Assembly: GCA_029948255.1 (NCBI GenBank)
Contig: JALIZF010001785.1
Location: 310,001 to 374,000, forward strand
From: Telmatactis stephensoni
Lineage: Eukaryota; Cnidaria; Anthozoa; Actiniaria; Isophelliidae
Length of the DNA: 64,000 nucleotides
Direction: 5' to 3'
The notes under the pieces are model-generated. The model had not been told where the DNA came from and did not search any database. It saw only the letters and a list, made by a program, of their open reading frames with translations. The position numbers were made by a program, and so were the translations under genes. Shown in pieces: positions 50,366 to 62,825 of the stretch; the first letter of the stretch is position 1; each line of letters starts with the position of its first letter.

Positions 50366-50746
50366 GTTTCTCTTTCAAGACAAAATCCTTGGAAGGCCTT
50401 GTTAGATGACGCCATTGAGACACCCGAAGTACTATCCTTTCATTACGAGTTTAAGGAGTGTCCGTTTCGGCCTATTTTTGGTCTCATCTATTTTTCGGAC
50501 TGACTAAAATAAAGTCAAAGGCAATAACAACTCTAACACAGATGGAACTTTAACTGCAAATCTGAAACTGTGCACACTGATTGATGAAGTCTGTCTGTTT
50601 TTATCGGATTTAGCACTTTAAGATACTTTGCACTACTGACCTGGCCGAGTACCGAGAGTGTTTTTAAATTGTTTTCAAGACTGATTACGTAAGTAGGTCT
50701 GTTCAGTCTTTGGGCTTCCTGTGGTTGTTGAGCGAGGAACGAAAAA

Positions 50747-51101
50747 CCACAGGTAGCCCAAGCTCACTATTAGTGGCTATATATAAGAGAACGTATGTCA
50801 CTCAATAACACTCAAAATTTCTATCTTAATTTTAATAAAATTCCACGAGACTTCTAGAGTGCGTTGTTCATTCTTTCATCTAACCTCTGGATGAGTTTCA
50901 GGGAAATTCGTCGATTAGGGCGAGCAGTTAAAATCGACGAATTTCCCTGAAACTCATCCAGAGGTTAGATGAAAGCATGAACAACGCACTCTAGAAGTCT
51001 CGTGGAATTTTATTAAAATTAAGATGGAAATTTTGAGTGTTATTGAGTGACATACGTTCTCTTATATATAGCCACTAATAGTGAGCTTGGGCTACCTGTG
51101 G
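50747..51101. repeat. Near-perfect inverted repeat, 170-bp arms, 15-bp loop
   Basis: Arms 50747-50916 and 50932-51101 differ at about two positions by eye. The outer ends are CCACAGGTAGCCCAAGC and its complement; the centre is TCGATT / AATCGA. A transcript would form a long hairpin. Confidence 0.9.
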
Positions 51102-51504
51102 AAAAACTAGGACTTATGGAATCAATCTAAATAGGAAATGTACGTTGGGTTGTAAGATAAAACGATATTGATAAGACTAGATGAAGACTATTCTCTGCTT
51201 ATAGGTGTTTATGAGTCTCGCCAATGACCGTCGTCCGTTTTAATTTCCAATAGTGAAGTACTCTTCAACTCGAGTTTTTAATTACGGTACTCGACTACTT
51301 CAATCCTTCAACCTCATTGGTCAGGAATCATGCAAAACAATACCTTAAGGTAACTATTTTAAGCGCTCTAATATAGAGCTTGGGTTGCCTGTGGCCTAGG
51401 CTGCTTCAAGCTTCCTCCGAAGAACTCCTCCGAAGGCGACTATTTCTGTTTTCTGTTTCTCTCATTTTGGGCTTCCTGTGGTCGATTTTTATCGACGTTT
51501 CATA

Positions 51505-51650
51505 GAGTGGTTTTCGTATGAGGGGGAACACCGTACGGCCTACGATACGATACGGTTACAGCAGGCATTCAGAATGCTTTTGTAGAAACTATGATACTGG
51601 TACAGTTATGATACGGTACGGTAAGTTTCCCACTCATACGAAAACGACTC
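51505..51650. mobile_element. TA-flanked MITE, intact copy A
   Basis: 146 bp, ends GAGTGGTTTTCGTATGAG / CTCATACGAAAACGACTC, TA on both sides. About 90% identical by eye to copy B at 62044-62188. Inner ACGATACGGT repeats on both arms. Confidence 0.8.
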
Positions 51651-52230
51651 TATATAGCTGCTGTTAATTATATTAGCATAAATGTTGAAAAATGAATATT
51701 TCTGGAAAAACAACCTTTTAAAATTATAAAGGTTGTTGATAAAGATGATGTGTGCAAGTTTCTAAAGAAAGTAATAAATCCTAGCTTGACAAAATTTTGA
51801 AAATACACCAAAACGAGGCTTCTTAGGTACATAGAAAACTCTATTTTTGATATTGAACCAAAAGTGTTGGAATTTTCTGAAAACATTTCTCAGGAAGTAC
51901 TTTCTCACATGACAATAATTTATTGCAAGAAGCCATCATTTTCTTGAGTGAAAAAAAAAAACAGTTATGAAAGTTGACGACGAAAACCGAATCAATCAAT
52001 CAATCATTTATTTACCCACATAACGCTTAGGAGCATTTTGCATACTCGTTATAATGCGCACGTGCTAAAGCAACGAAAAAATGCAACGAAAGTGAGGAAT
52101 CTCAAAATTCAAAAACAGGACAAAAATGTAGGGATTGCATGTAGAGTGGGTTAGGGTGGTTCATACTTGAAACACAAGAGTAAGCAACCGAAAAACTCAG
52201 AGTGTTACACTCCTGCAACGTATGCCATTA

Positions 52231-52471
52231 CAGGGTCGTGACATGGTACGTGGGATCAGGGATCACAGGCTTGGGATCGGGATCTCAAGCCATGGGATCG
52301 GGGTCACAAACGTGGGATCGGGATCAGTAGTCAAATCAACAGGATTCAGGGATCAAAATTTTCACAACTGGGATCAGGGATCAAAATAAGAGAATTTTTG
52401 GGATCAGGGATCAAAATTTTCGACCAAAAAACGGGATCACGAGCGAAAAAACGTACCATGTCACGACCCTG
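52231..52471. mobile_element. hAT6-like MITE with GGGATCAGGGATC satellite core
   Basis: Ends CAGGGTCGTGACATGGTACG / CGTACCATGTCACGACCCTG, with the 6-bp duplication CCATTA (52225-52230, 52472-52477). The interior is a degenerate GGGATCA(C/G)GG repeat, about ten units. Confidence 0.8.
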
Positions 52472-53219
52472 CCATTAGCAGTGCCAGCTTTTGCTTTCCT
52501 CGATCAAACGTGTATGATAAAAGCGATATTGAGTCTACGCGTATGTTGCTTTATTTGAAGGGTATTCGGATGAAAAACATCGTTGTGACAAACAAGATAA
52601 ACGTTTGCGTGGTTTGTACAAATAAAATCCTTTCTTTTGTGGTTTCTTCACTGTTCTTCAATCTTCGATAAAATCTGATATGTCAGTGAAAATGCCTTTT
52701 CGTGCAGTGAACAGCTTCTCCTCCCGGCCCGAAAAAAAATCACATTTTGTGAGCGAGATCTTTCTTTATAATTCCCTTTATTGTTCCAAACACTCACGTA
52801 TCTGGAAAGTCCAAGTTCACCTGGTAACAATATCGCCTGTGGCAATTTTGGTCGATGATAGGAATCGGTCACGTTTCGCCGTGTGTTCGTGGCTTTTACC
52901 GAAGAAACAATGTCACGATATGAGATGGGAAATCAGTTGTTCAAGAGTGAATTTCTATTAAGTGATATTCCGCTATATTAATTCGATATGATAATAGTGA
53001 TATAATGTCGATGTCAAACTATAAATAGAGACTACTTCGTGTCGAAATAATTGCACTCGTTCGTGAGTCGTGACATGAGAGATAAGTATGTTATGACGTC
53101 ACAATAAACGTCATAAGGACATATACGGACAAACGGATGAAACTGTTCGCGAATGTTTGGATGTCGAAAAAAGGAGATCGCGAGAGGAAACAGCACAATA
53201 TGTGAATAAAATTTTATGA

Positions 53220-53332
53220 CTGCTGTAACGACGGCGGAAGTAGGATTTGCTCGAAGGGACTGCGTGAAAAAAGAATCGCTTCAAAAGGCGAAACTTGTCG
53301 CGCTACTATTCCAGTCTTGTCAAAAAAGGTAG
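53220..53332 (+). promoter_or_regulatory. Possible first noncoding exon / promoter of the ZFAND gene
   Basis: A locally GC-richer stretch with several CpGs ends in AAAAAAG/GTAGGA, a plausible donor, about 2.9 kb before the coding exon. The coding exon's acceptor requires some upstream 5' UTR exon. Other donors in 53.3-53.7 kb could serve instead. Confidence 0.25.
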
Positions 53333-53339
53333 GAAAAAT

Positions 53340-56210
53340 TGATGTATATTTCATTTATTATTCTAGAGTTTTTCCCAATCGTTTATTCCAGTTCTTGGTT
53401 TGTTTTGTTTTGAGTATTTCGCTGCTGGCTTTGGTCTGGCGTCACTAAGGCTTGCTATTGTTTTTCTGACCAATAAGAAGCTTCTATTGTAATTGATTGA
53501 CATATATTAGACAAACCTGTGACGTCACAAAGAAATAAACGAGAAATTGCTCGACTTTTCCGGGAGAAAGGAACGAAAGCGAACCAAAGTTTAGGCGAAT
53601 TTTCGCTACACAAGAAAACTAGGAGTAAATTCAACTTAAATATTAGGTATGTAAAGGTCTAACATCTACCTTTCCTTGTTGATTTGCTTTATCTTGGTAA
53701 ATGTGATAGGTTTTGGCTTGGGGCGCTGGTTTATTGCTGGTTTTGTTGTGTCGTTCGCTCGTATAGCAACCCTCTTCTGCTCTTTCTTTATTGATTTACC
53801 TTGAATGAATCCTTTTATAATCATACTACATCATTTCGCTGTTGTATTGACTATTATTGTTGGTAAATCGCTTCTTCTTTAGACGATATTTTGGCTGGTA
53901 GCGTTCTGTAAAGTGATAAACTCGGGGCTTGGCTTTCTTCATGACACGGCATTGATCCATTTCACTCGACCACATTGCTTTCAATTTCATTCTTTAAGCG
54001 TAAATGATTGTATCTTATGTAATATTTCGTAGTTTATCCATTCAGTTTGGTAAAGGTGGTTAGTTTTGGTGGGATATTTCTATTTCGTGCCAAGACTTAG
54101 CCTGCTTGCTGAGTCACTCTTGGTTCGCCAACAATAAAGAGTGTTTCTCGTGTCTAAAAATAAATTATAAACACAAAACACTTATTGACTATTTCTCGAA
54201 TTTCATTCCTATCTATAACACTATATTTTAGAGGAACTTTCCCTTCAAAATAGTGATCATATGGAATTCATGTGCCTTTATGATGCTTACTTAGTAATTC
54301 ATTCCCTGTCTTTAGACTTATAAAGCTTAAGTTTACCACGTTTATTACTCGATCATCAACATGTTGATGAAATCAGAAATTAATGTATGGGACTCAAAAA
54401 TATATAAAATAAGACTTTTTAACGAATTTCACCTTTCTTTAATGTTTCTAAGAAACAAATATCTCAACTAAATGATTTGGTAAACTTAGACGGTAAATAG
54501 GTAAGCTTAAATGTATGCTTTGTTCTTCCCAAATTGTCTCGGGGAATGTTGAATTGAAAACGAACATTTTCTTGATTGTTTATCATCAGACAAAAGAAGA
54601 ATAGTTAGTTAAGGAATTTCAACAGGAAAGCATCCTTCCTGTCTTTTCTGTTTTGTTTGAAGGAAATCCTGATATACTGAGTTTATGTTTATAAGGACTT
54701 CGTGGTTCTCTTTAGCTGTGGTTGTCAACCCGATGCGCTTATATCTCATTAGATATGACATTTTTAGATCTATATAGTTTCACAATATAGTATGTGTTGT
54801 GTCATCTGTGTCATCAGACATTGAATGATTTTTTTGCAAAGGATTATCTTTATATGAGTCATAGTATGTCTCAAGATATCTCATGCATGTCTAGTAGAGT
54901 TTGTGATACAGAAAGAATTCTATAAGAAATATTACATGCTTGCTTATGTGAAAAGTTGTACTTTGCATAAGGTTTCTTCATTTAATAAAAAAAAGTTAAA
55001 GATGTCATGCAGAACTTAGAAGCAGTATATTACCAAGAAATAATTTTGTTAATTGAATATGTAAAGAATTCCTTTTAGTTTGTTTTTCTTACAAATTGTT
55101 GGTTATGATTAATACATGTAAAATAGGACTCAATTGTCGAACTATTCCCATTTTTGTGCAAGGAATCAATTTAACTTAAAATGCTGTAACTATTTGTATC
55201 TTAAATAATGACTTGATTTCACTAAGTTGCTTTTGGTTAATAAGATTATAGTCTGGTTTATCTTCTGTGTTAAAAACCTGCAAACAATGCTATAAATAAC
55301 ACACCAAGTTCAAGTTCAGAATAGGTTCCTTGTTACCAATACTTTTAGAATGAAAAATGATAAAATTGATCAATGTGTATATATTTTCTAATGAAAATTT
55401 TGAACTTAAACTTGATGTGTGTAACTATATCTTTATATCACAATTGTATTGTACTATATTGAGTTACTGTATGTTAATCAAGAAATTGTTTCACGATATA
55501 TTCAATAATACTGTTGAAAGTCAACAGTCACCCTGGCAGTAGTGTAGCTGCCTTTAGGCAAAAAGGCACGTGCTACACAAAGGAATCATTCCTGGCGCTG
55601 AGATCTATTGACAACTGATGGTTTATCTTTTGTGACCTTTGTGTATTATTTAGTACACATTCAATACAATATTTTTCAACACTTGGACATTCTTCTTTGC
55701 TATTTTGATATAAGCTTATCAGAGCACGTGTTTACTGAGGGGCTATTTTACAATGGCTATATATGCCAGCAATTGCCATGAAAATGCATGCATTTGGTAG
55801 ATTTAAAGGTTCATTATTTCAAACTATTCCAGACAAGCATGCCCCAAGACCCCATAAATGGCTGCCTTGCTTCACTTCCTTTTCTGGTTGCTATGATGAA
55901 GTGGTTGCTATACAGAGGTTTTAATATAAGAGTAAATGTATAGATTGACCATGGGGCTTGGGGAATGCTGCCTATTGGAGAGATGGTTATTACAATGTAG
56001 TGTAGACTCAACTGCATTTTGATGGCTGTAATATTACTGTCATTCTTTATTAGAATAGTGATAACTCACAGTCTACAGATTTACCCTCTGATAAATTTCA
56101 ATAAATATTTTACCAGTATCAAAAATTCTAACTATCCTAAACCTAATGTGTATAGTGTATTTTAAAACATCTGAGAACTGATATAATTTCTGACAATACT
56201 TTTATTTTCA
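53340..56210. other. AT-rich interval before the ZFAND coding exons
   Basis: Probably the 5' intron of the ZFAND gene, since its first coding exon needs an upstream leader exon. I see no other gene, no clear TIR pair and no long tandem repeat. Confidence 0.4.
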
Positions 56211-56219
56211 GATATTAAA

Positions 56220-59200
56220 ATGGAAAACGAAACAAATCAACCAGCCTTGTGTCGAAATGGCTGTGGTTTCTATGGTAACCCAGCAACTGATGGAATGTGT
56301 TCAAAATGTTTTAAAGACTCAGTACGGCGGAAACAATCCTCGCCGACAGCAAGTCCATCAAGTACTAGTACAAGTAGTTTAACAGCTAATGTTACAGGTA
56401 AGGAGATAGCATTTTGATTGCAAGTCATGTTACAACATTCGGCAAGTAGTTATTTTTTACATTAATCACTTCATTGAGCAAGAGCCAGGGGAACCCCCTT
56501 GCTCACCCCTGCTCACCTTGTGATTTTCACATCCGAAAATTAACAAAATTGAACAAAAATCTGTTTAAACCCTCGTTTAGTGTTTCTGCAAGGGATCTTT
56601 TACTTTAATTGGGACAATTGTGCTGATTAGTATATGTAATAGGACTCCATGCTGTCCAATTTGAAAATAATTATTGGAGGAAAAAAATTCGGAGGACTGC
56701 CAAAATTGGACGAGGCTACAGGCCGAGTCCATTTTGGCAGTCAGAGGAATTTTTTTAGTTCAATTTTTTCAAATTGGACAAGCATGGAGCCCTGTTACTT
56801 ACTAATTAATATATAGTTGCCTCTTATCCCAATATTATGAGTACTTATCTTTATTCTCTGGTAAATTGTCCAATTTCAAGCATCCAATTGAAAAATTGGA
56901 CAGTCAACTTAAATGAAAGAAAAATCTATCTCTTGACAATATATGTGATTTAGAGGCAACTATTAATGTAATTAGTATGTTTAATTTCGAACATTTTTAT
57001 AATGGTTACCATGCTGTAACTTTCATGAAGATTTGTTCCCTATATGGATATAAATGTCCATGTTAATTTAAAATGTACTTGGATATTTGCCAGAACAACA
57101 TTTTTTCTTGGACATTTGAAAGGTTCAAAGGTTATTTACAGTATTTCCATTTTGGTCTACATTTAAGTACAATAATAATATATTTTTACAATAAATTTGT
57201 GGAGGTTGCAAAAGAACAACCCTAGGGGGTTATATACAAGCTCTTGCAACCTAAGAAAAAGTTTTAAGAAATATATAGAATACATTTTATTCAAATTTAT
57301 TACCTTTTCAAATAATCACAGTCTTTAACAGCTCATTGATTGTAGAACTAACTGATTAAAGTTTGTTTATAAAACTATGAATCGCACCCTGCTGTGGATA
57401 AAGAATACTTTTGTATTACAGAGAATCTGACAAAGAATACATGTAAATGTTGTTTTGTCTGTTTTGGTTGATGTGCATAAATATCTGTCGATTTAGCTGA
57501 ACTAGTGAGAGCAGTCTATGTAAATAAAGCAAACTGTTTGATTCACCACAAATTTTTGCAATATGTGGCTGTCTGTGAGATTTTACCTCTTTGAAGAATG
57601 TTGAAATACAACTTATCATCTTGCAGCCTGAATTTGGCTTCGATCGATGAAAAGCTTGTAAAAGAACATTGCCGTCCCCTAGAAATATCACTTGGCATTT
57701 TGTGACCTTGATGTATAAACAACTTGATAATAGTTGTGAATAACAATGGATTTACCTTGAAAAAAACCCAGCTGAATCCTAATTCATATCATGTCACCAT
57801 GCTGTTTTGCACATATAACAAACGTAAAAACACAACTAAATCCACCTATCCAGCACTCGAAATAACAGCAGGTCAAGGGACAATGTCCTTCCAAATTTGC
57901 TAAATGACCGGCCAAATCTGATTTTGAAAGGACAGATTGACTGGCCATATTTAGAGAGAAAAAATCAGATTAACAGAACATTAAGTATTCATAGTTTTTG
58001 TCCTTCCAAAAATTAGTTATGACTATTCCAAAAATGTATTTTGAAGGACATGCTGTCCTGCATATGTCTGGTCGATATTTCGAGCCCTGCCTATCTCCCA
58101 ACTGCTAAGTGCGGTTGTCATCTTGGCATAATTTTAAGTGATATACTGGTGACCATTAATTCCGATCATTCCAAACATATTTCGATGATGTTACAAATCA
58201 TTGTTCAATCTACATGTCTACCAAAAAGTCTAGTACAGAGCTGGTCTATAAACACACCACGCATGACACACAGGAATATATCCCACTGCAAGATTAGTAC
58301 TGTTGCTGCTAGCTATGCTCGCAGCAAAAAGTAGTGAAGACTAGCAAATGTTTTTTTTAGCTTGCTGGCAATGCAGAGGATAGGAAAAACTCTGCTCACA
58401 CGGGTACATGTATATGTTTTGTATAAAGTTTTTCTATTTTGTTTTCAATACCAAAGTCTCCCTAAGTATTGGTACCATGTAATGGCCTGGTCTATTTCAT
58501 GTGGAATATTATGCTCGTGTATTAGGCCTGGTTCACATGACAATAGACATAAGCATAAGGAACAAAATGTTTCCATTTTCTTATGTTATGCTGATGTTGT
58601 TAATATGTTATACATGTGAACCAGTAAAATAGCACTTATGGTGTATGTCTATGCTGATGTCCTGTGAACTGGGCATTACGTCATCCTCATAGGATGTTAG
58701 TTGCAGAATGATTAAGCCAATTGGATTACAATTATAATGATTTTTGTGTTGTAATTAATTTAGGTTCAAGTAGCAGTTCAAGTGTAGATGGTGCAATGGC
58801 GGCAGCATCAGCTTCAATATCAACATTACCAACAACTCTTCCTACCAGTACTACTAGTGATGAGTCCATTAAAACACAAGATAGACAACCTTCAGTGGAA
58901 CCTCAACCTGGTCCATCTGATGATAACAAAGAAAAATCAAAAACAAAAAGAAATCGATGTTTTTCGTGCCGTAAGAAAGTGGGACTAACTGGTAAGCATT
59001 TGTTGTACTGTATTATTAGAACAGATTTTGTATGAGTGTGAAACGGACCACGCCATGCCGTAACTGTGTCAGTGCCGTCTTGTCTATAAAAGCATTCGAA
59101 ATTCCTGCCCTAACCGTGCTGTGACTGTGTGGTGCCATTTTCACAGTCATACAAAATCTACTCTAAGCAGTATGGTATAGCTTACTTGCATGCCTTTTTA

Positions 59201-60103
59201 ATATGAGCCAGATTTACATGACCTTTCTAAGGCACGGCACCCTTAATTCTTGGCATACAGACCAATTATTTTGGGTACGGCACTCCTATCAGGCCAACTA
59301 GTTTTCTATTCACACAATAGTAATTACATGTATGGGTGCCATGCCAAAAATGATGGCCATGGGTACCATGCGGTAAAAAGGTCATCATTTAAATCAGGCT
59401 TTAGAGTATAGATACCTGTATATCATGTAATAAATTGAAAATTTATTGACGTGACCTGTTCGAAATCGTAGAACATAAATTGCCAAAATGACATTCGAAA
59501 TTGCCTAATATTATTAGATGCCTAATCATATGGATGTTTTTGTTTGTTTGTTTGTTTTTTTGTTTGTTTTGTTATCATTGTGTGCAACAAAGATTGCTTG
59601 ATTACAGTGAAGCAAGTTCTATGATAACTGGCATGAAAAACCTCTCTGATCCCAATGACTGGTTTCCCATATGTCATTTTGGGGTTTTGTGTTCAGTAAT
59701 TTTAAACTGGCAAATAATTATCCAATTAGATGTCACTAAAATTTCAATAATAATAATAATTATAACTTTATGTTAAGGAGGGTAATACGCATTTAACAGC
59801 ATTGCTGACAAATCTGTAGCTCTTACATAATGGAAATCATGAAAATCATCATGCACACAGAAAATTGTCTTTCCCAACAATTGGGAGTCTATTGAACCAA
59901 ACTCATTAATTCATATTATACATCCTTACAAAAGTATTTTTATTATACTTTCAGGTTTTGAATGTCGATGTGGTAATGTATTCTGTGGACTTCATAGATA
60001 CTCCGATAAACATGACTGTACATTTGACTACAAAGCAGAAGGTCGAGCCAAGATAACTAAAGATAATCCAGTCATCCTGGCCGAAAAAATTCAAAAGATA
60101 TAA
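56220..60103 (+). CDS. ZFAND5: A20/AN1-type zinc-finger protein, ZFAND5/6-like
   Basis: Three coding exons (56220-56397, 58764-58991, 59955-60103) give 184 residues. It is probably the single counterpart of vertebrate ZFAND5 and ZFAND6, which bind ubiquitin and modulate proteasome activity and stress or NF-kB signalling. A20 finger: C11, C15, C27, C30 in [21 protein letters not shown]. The linker (about 35-120) is rich in S, T and P. AN1 finger: C125, C128, C139, C141, C146, H149, H155, C157. The C terminus [12 protein letters not shown] is nearly identical to vertebrates. The ATG lies nine bases inside an exon whose acceptor is at 56210-56211, so the 5' UTR comes from an upstream exon. AATAAA at 60200-60205. 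Confidence 0.95.
56642..56790. mobile_element. Palindromic MITE
   Basis: GGACTCCATGCTGTCCAATT ... GACTGCCAAAATTGGAC / GTCCATTTTGGCAGTC ... AAATTGGACAAGCATGGAGC. In ZFAND intron. Confidence 0.7.
57851..58089. mobile_element. hAT6-like MITE, 239 bp
   Basis: Ends CAGCACTCGAAAT / ATTTCGAGCCCTG, flanked by CCTATC on both sides (57845-57850, 58090-58095). Internal GTCCTTCC / GGAAGGAC-type subrepeats. In ZFAND intron. Confidence 0.75.
59026..59160. mobile_element. TA-MITE family copy, GTGAAACGGACC subtype
   Basis: TTTTGTATGAGTGTGAAACG ... TTTTCACAGTCATACAAAAT; an intact example of the subtype seen at 0.35, 4.6, 5.2, 30.8 and 50.2 kb. In ZFAND intron. Confidence 0.7.
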
Positions 60104-60199
60104 CCACCTTAATTAGTACAAAAACTTTTTAGGATTATGGAAAATGAAGAACTCTGGCTTAATTCTTTGTACTATATGTACCATACTATTGGTATGGAA

Positions 60200-60205
60200 A
60201 ATAAA
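60200..60205 (+). terminator. Poly(A) signal of ZFAND gene
   Basis: AATAAA about 97 nt after the stop codon, the usual distance for a short 3' UTR. Confidence 0.6.
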
Positions 60206-62040
60206 CTTTTGGTGGTATTTCAACAGTGTTTAAGGACTTGGGATTAGAATTTATGAAATGTTTGGTTTTAATTTTTTTGGTTTGAAAATGTTTGGGTTTC
60301 TATGGATTGAAATCTGAGTGGCAGATGTAGAAACAACATATGAAGACAGTATTGCATTTATTTCATAGATGTGGAAAAAAATAAGACGGCACACGGCAAC
60401 CTTTTAGCATATAACAGCCCTAAATCTTGGCACATGGACTGATTATTTTGGGTATATAAGGCCAACAAATTTTCTGTTGGCATGATGATAATTATTGTAG
60501 GGTGCTCAAAAATGATGGTCCCATGTGTCCAGAGCTAGAGATGCTGTACGGTGTAAAGTTGTCATGGAAATCAATGTTTAAGTCTGCATATGTGGTATGT
60601 GCTTATGTCACTTGTGAAAACAGGCAATACAGCTACTACGGGGTTACAATGACTGGTTTTTCCTGGCATTTGAAGTCCTAGATTACTGCTGGTCATCTTG
60701 ACTAACATCACTTTACTCGGAAAAGATTTATAAAGGGATATATAGGGTAACTAGATTACTATTATTAGTAGATATTATTAACAATATATTATTTAAATAA
60801 GGCACTTTTTGATGTTTTTGCTTTTTGTTTTTTAAGTATTTTTTTCCAATATAAGCACTATTTTTTCAATGAGCTCCTAGCATGGTGATATTTTGATCCC
60901 CTAGTCTTTATTTACCAGAATCCTTTATCTCGAAAAGAATTCTGGTATGGAGAGGGGAGGTCAAAACGCCTTGCTTGGGGCTTAATTATTTTTCTGTTAA
61001 TTGCTATATGGGAGGTGGAGAATAGGTAACATTTTAGAATATATTTATCAAAAAGTGCCTTGTACACTAAATGTCATTGCATGAGCAGATTTCAAGTTGG
61101 AAATATAAAGTAGTAATTAAAAGTTATTGGTTCTGGAATGAAAATCAAGCTTACAAGGATTTCAAATTATGGTGACAGTACTGGTACAGGATAAACTACA
61201 GATTAAAATCTGAATGCTTTTGTAGCTCAAAGTAGTCCACATTGATACAGCCTAAACTTCAAAACAAATTCTTTAAACATTATATTAAATTCCTCTTACT
61301 AATATCATTAGTGGTTTAAAACTATGATACTTTTTTCTTTGGTATTATTCTGCTAGGTGTGCTGATATCTTTATGGACTTTATATTGTATTATTATTATT
61401 CTAATTACTTATTAATAGGGGCAGGGTAAAGGACTTACAGGGGTGGGGTGGGTAGGCATTTGAACACTACCAAAAGTTGAAAATTTTGAATCTTTAAAAT
61501 AAAGATTAATTAATATGTCTATTAGTTAAAGAAACCACTAAAAATGTGTATATAAATCCCACAATTGTCAAACTATAGTTTTAAGTAAACAGTTATCTGT
61601 ATTAGATAAATGTTTACTTATCTCATTTGCTTGCATAAAACCCAAGAAAATGTTGAATAGCAATTGCAGTATTATTTTAAATGTATTGCTATTTTATTTT
61701 TGTAAGAAATTTCATGGATTTTGTGCTGGTATCCAAATATATTTCTTTTTACTCATCCGATAATCACTAACTTAACTTAATCACACTTTGTTATTACAAT
61801 AGAGCTTATTATTATCACTGAATTAATAGAACAATAATATACCCAAAGCTATGCATTGGTAATTTTGTTTGCTATTATTGTTGGGAGAGCTATTTACTAT
61901 AAATAATGAAATATCGTGTTTGCATATTAAACTAAAAGATTTTTACAAACTTTACTTTGCTGTTGTCATTATAATTAACCAGTCAAGGTAGACTAGTACA
62001 AACACGAGAAGAATGCAATACTTTGCACTCAGGGTGTGCA
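60206..62040. other. Intergenic AT-rich DNA after ZFAND
   Basis: The remainder of any longer 3' UTR plus AT-rich sequence. No ORF with recognisable similarity. A diverged GGCACGGCA-type repeat phrase near 60.39-60.43 kb echoes 59.22-59.28 kb. Confidence 0.5.
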
Positions 62041-62043
62041 CTA

Positions 62044-62188
62044 GAGTGGTTTTCGTATGAGTGGGAACACTGTACGGTTACGATACGATACGGTTACAGC
62101 AGGAATTTCGAATGTTTTTATAGAAACTATGATACTGGTACAGTTACGATACGGTACGGTAAGTTTCCCACTCATACGAAAATGACTC
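62044..62188. mobile_element. TA-flanked MITE, intact copy B
   Basis: 145 bp, ends GAGTGGTTTTCGTATGAGTG / CACTCATACGAAAATGACTC, TA on both sides; sister of 51505-51650. Confidence 0.8.
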
Positions 62189-62346
62189 TAAGCACTCTAC
62201 TGAATAACACAAATTAAACAATAGAAAACAGTAGGATTAGCATTAAATAGCACTATTAAGTACTATTCGACTATTTATGTTGCACGATTTTAGTGTTTGT
62301 ACTCTATCATCAGAACATTAAACTTGTTATGGTAAACAACCATTTA

Positions 62347-62681
62347 TCAATTAGACAACAGAAAGCCGCGCGCCCATGGCGTTATAGACGCACGAGAGAA
62401 AATATAAAGAGCGATTAACAAACGTAAGAGTGGTACGAGGCGTAGCCGAGTGCGACTCTAGTTTGTTAAGAGTTCTTTATATTTTCTAAAGTGCGTCTAT
62501 AACGCAATGGACAAGCGGCTTTCTGTTGTCTAATTGATTTATAATAGAGCCTAGAACGTTAAAAACGGAGCTGTGTAGCCCATGGGGAAATAGTTCATAG
62601 ATTTTTCAGCCAATCAGAGCGCGCGTTATATGTGTCGCCATCTCAAAAACAAACGATTTGAAAAAGACGATGACGAAGATA
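62347..62681. mobile_element. Foldback element with trailing unique part, copy 2
   Basis: Arms 62347 and 62537 as in copy 1 (39758-40030), with a longer loop including AGAGTGGTACGAGGCGTAGC, then the same trailing sequence to GATGACGAAGATA. Confidence 0.75.
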
Positions 62682-62686
62682 TAGAG

Positions 62687-62825
62687 TGGATTTCGTATGA
62701 CTTTGAAAACCTACGGCACGGTCACGGCACGGCACGGCCACGGTACGGAACCTCACCTGCTGATGTCTTTACAAATTTGCCAAGACATCAGCAGGCGAGG
62801 TTCCGTGCCGTGCCGTGACCGTGTT
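62687..62825. mobile_element. MITE related to the TA family, CACGGCACGG-rich
   Basis: GAGTGGATTTCGTATGACTT opens it. Arms CACGGTCACGGCACGGCACG and GAACCTCACCTGCTGATGTC are mirrored on the right. It is followed by a (TGTTTTGTTT)n simple stretch. Confidence 0.6.

Larger units (their letters stand above)
48831..53200. other. Gene-free interval of repeats and unassigned DNA
   Basis: No protein gene could be supported. It contains GC-skewed CCCC-rich stretches (48.9-49.05 kb), a TA-MITE copy (50.2 kb), a 170-bp-arm palindrome (50.75-51.1 kb), another TA-MITE (51.5 kb) and a hAT6-like MITE (52.2 kb). Short ORFs are under 130 codons with no recognised domain. Confidence 0.6.

Noticed and set aside
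51668..51960. Possible coding relic in AT-rich DNA
   Set aside because: Some frames stay open over 70 codons, but no motif or splice structure supports a gene.
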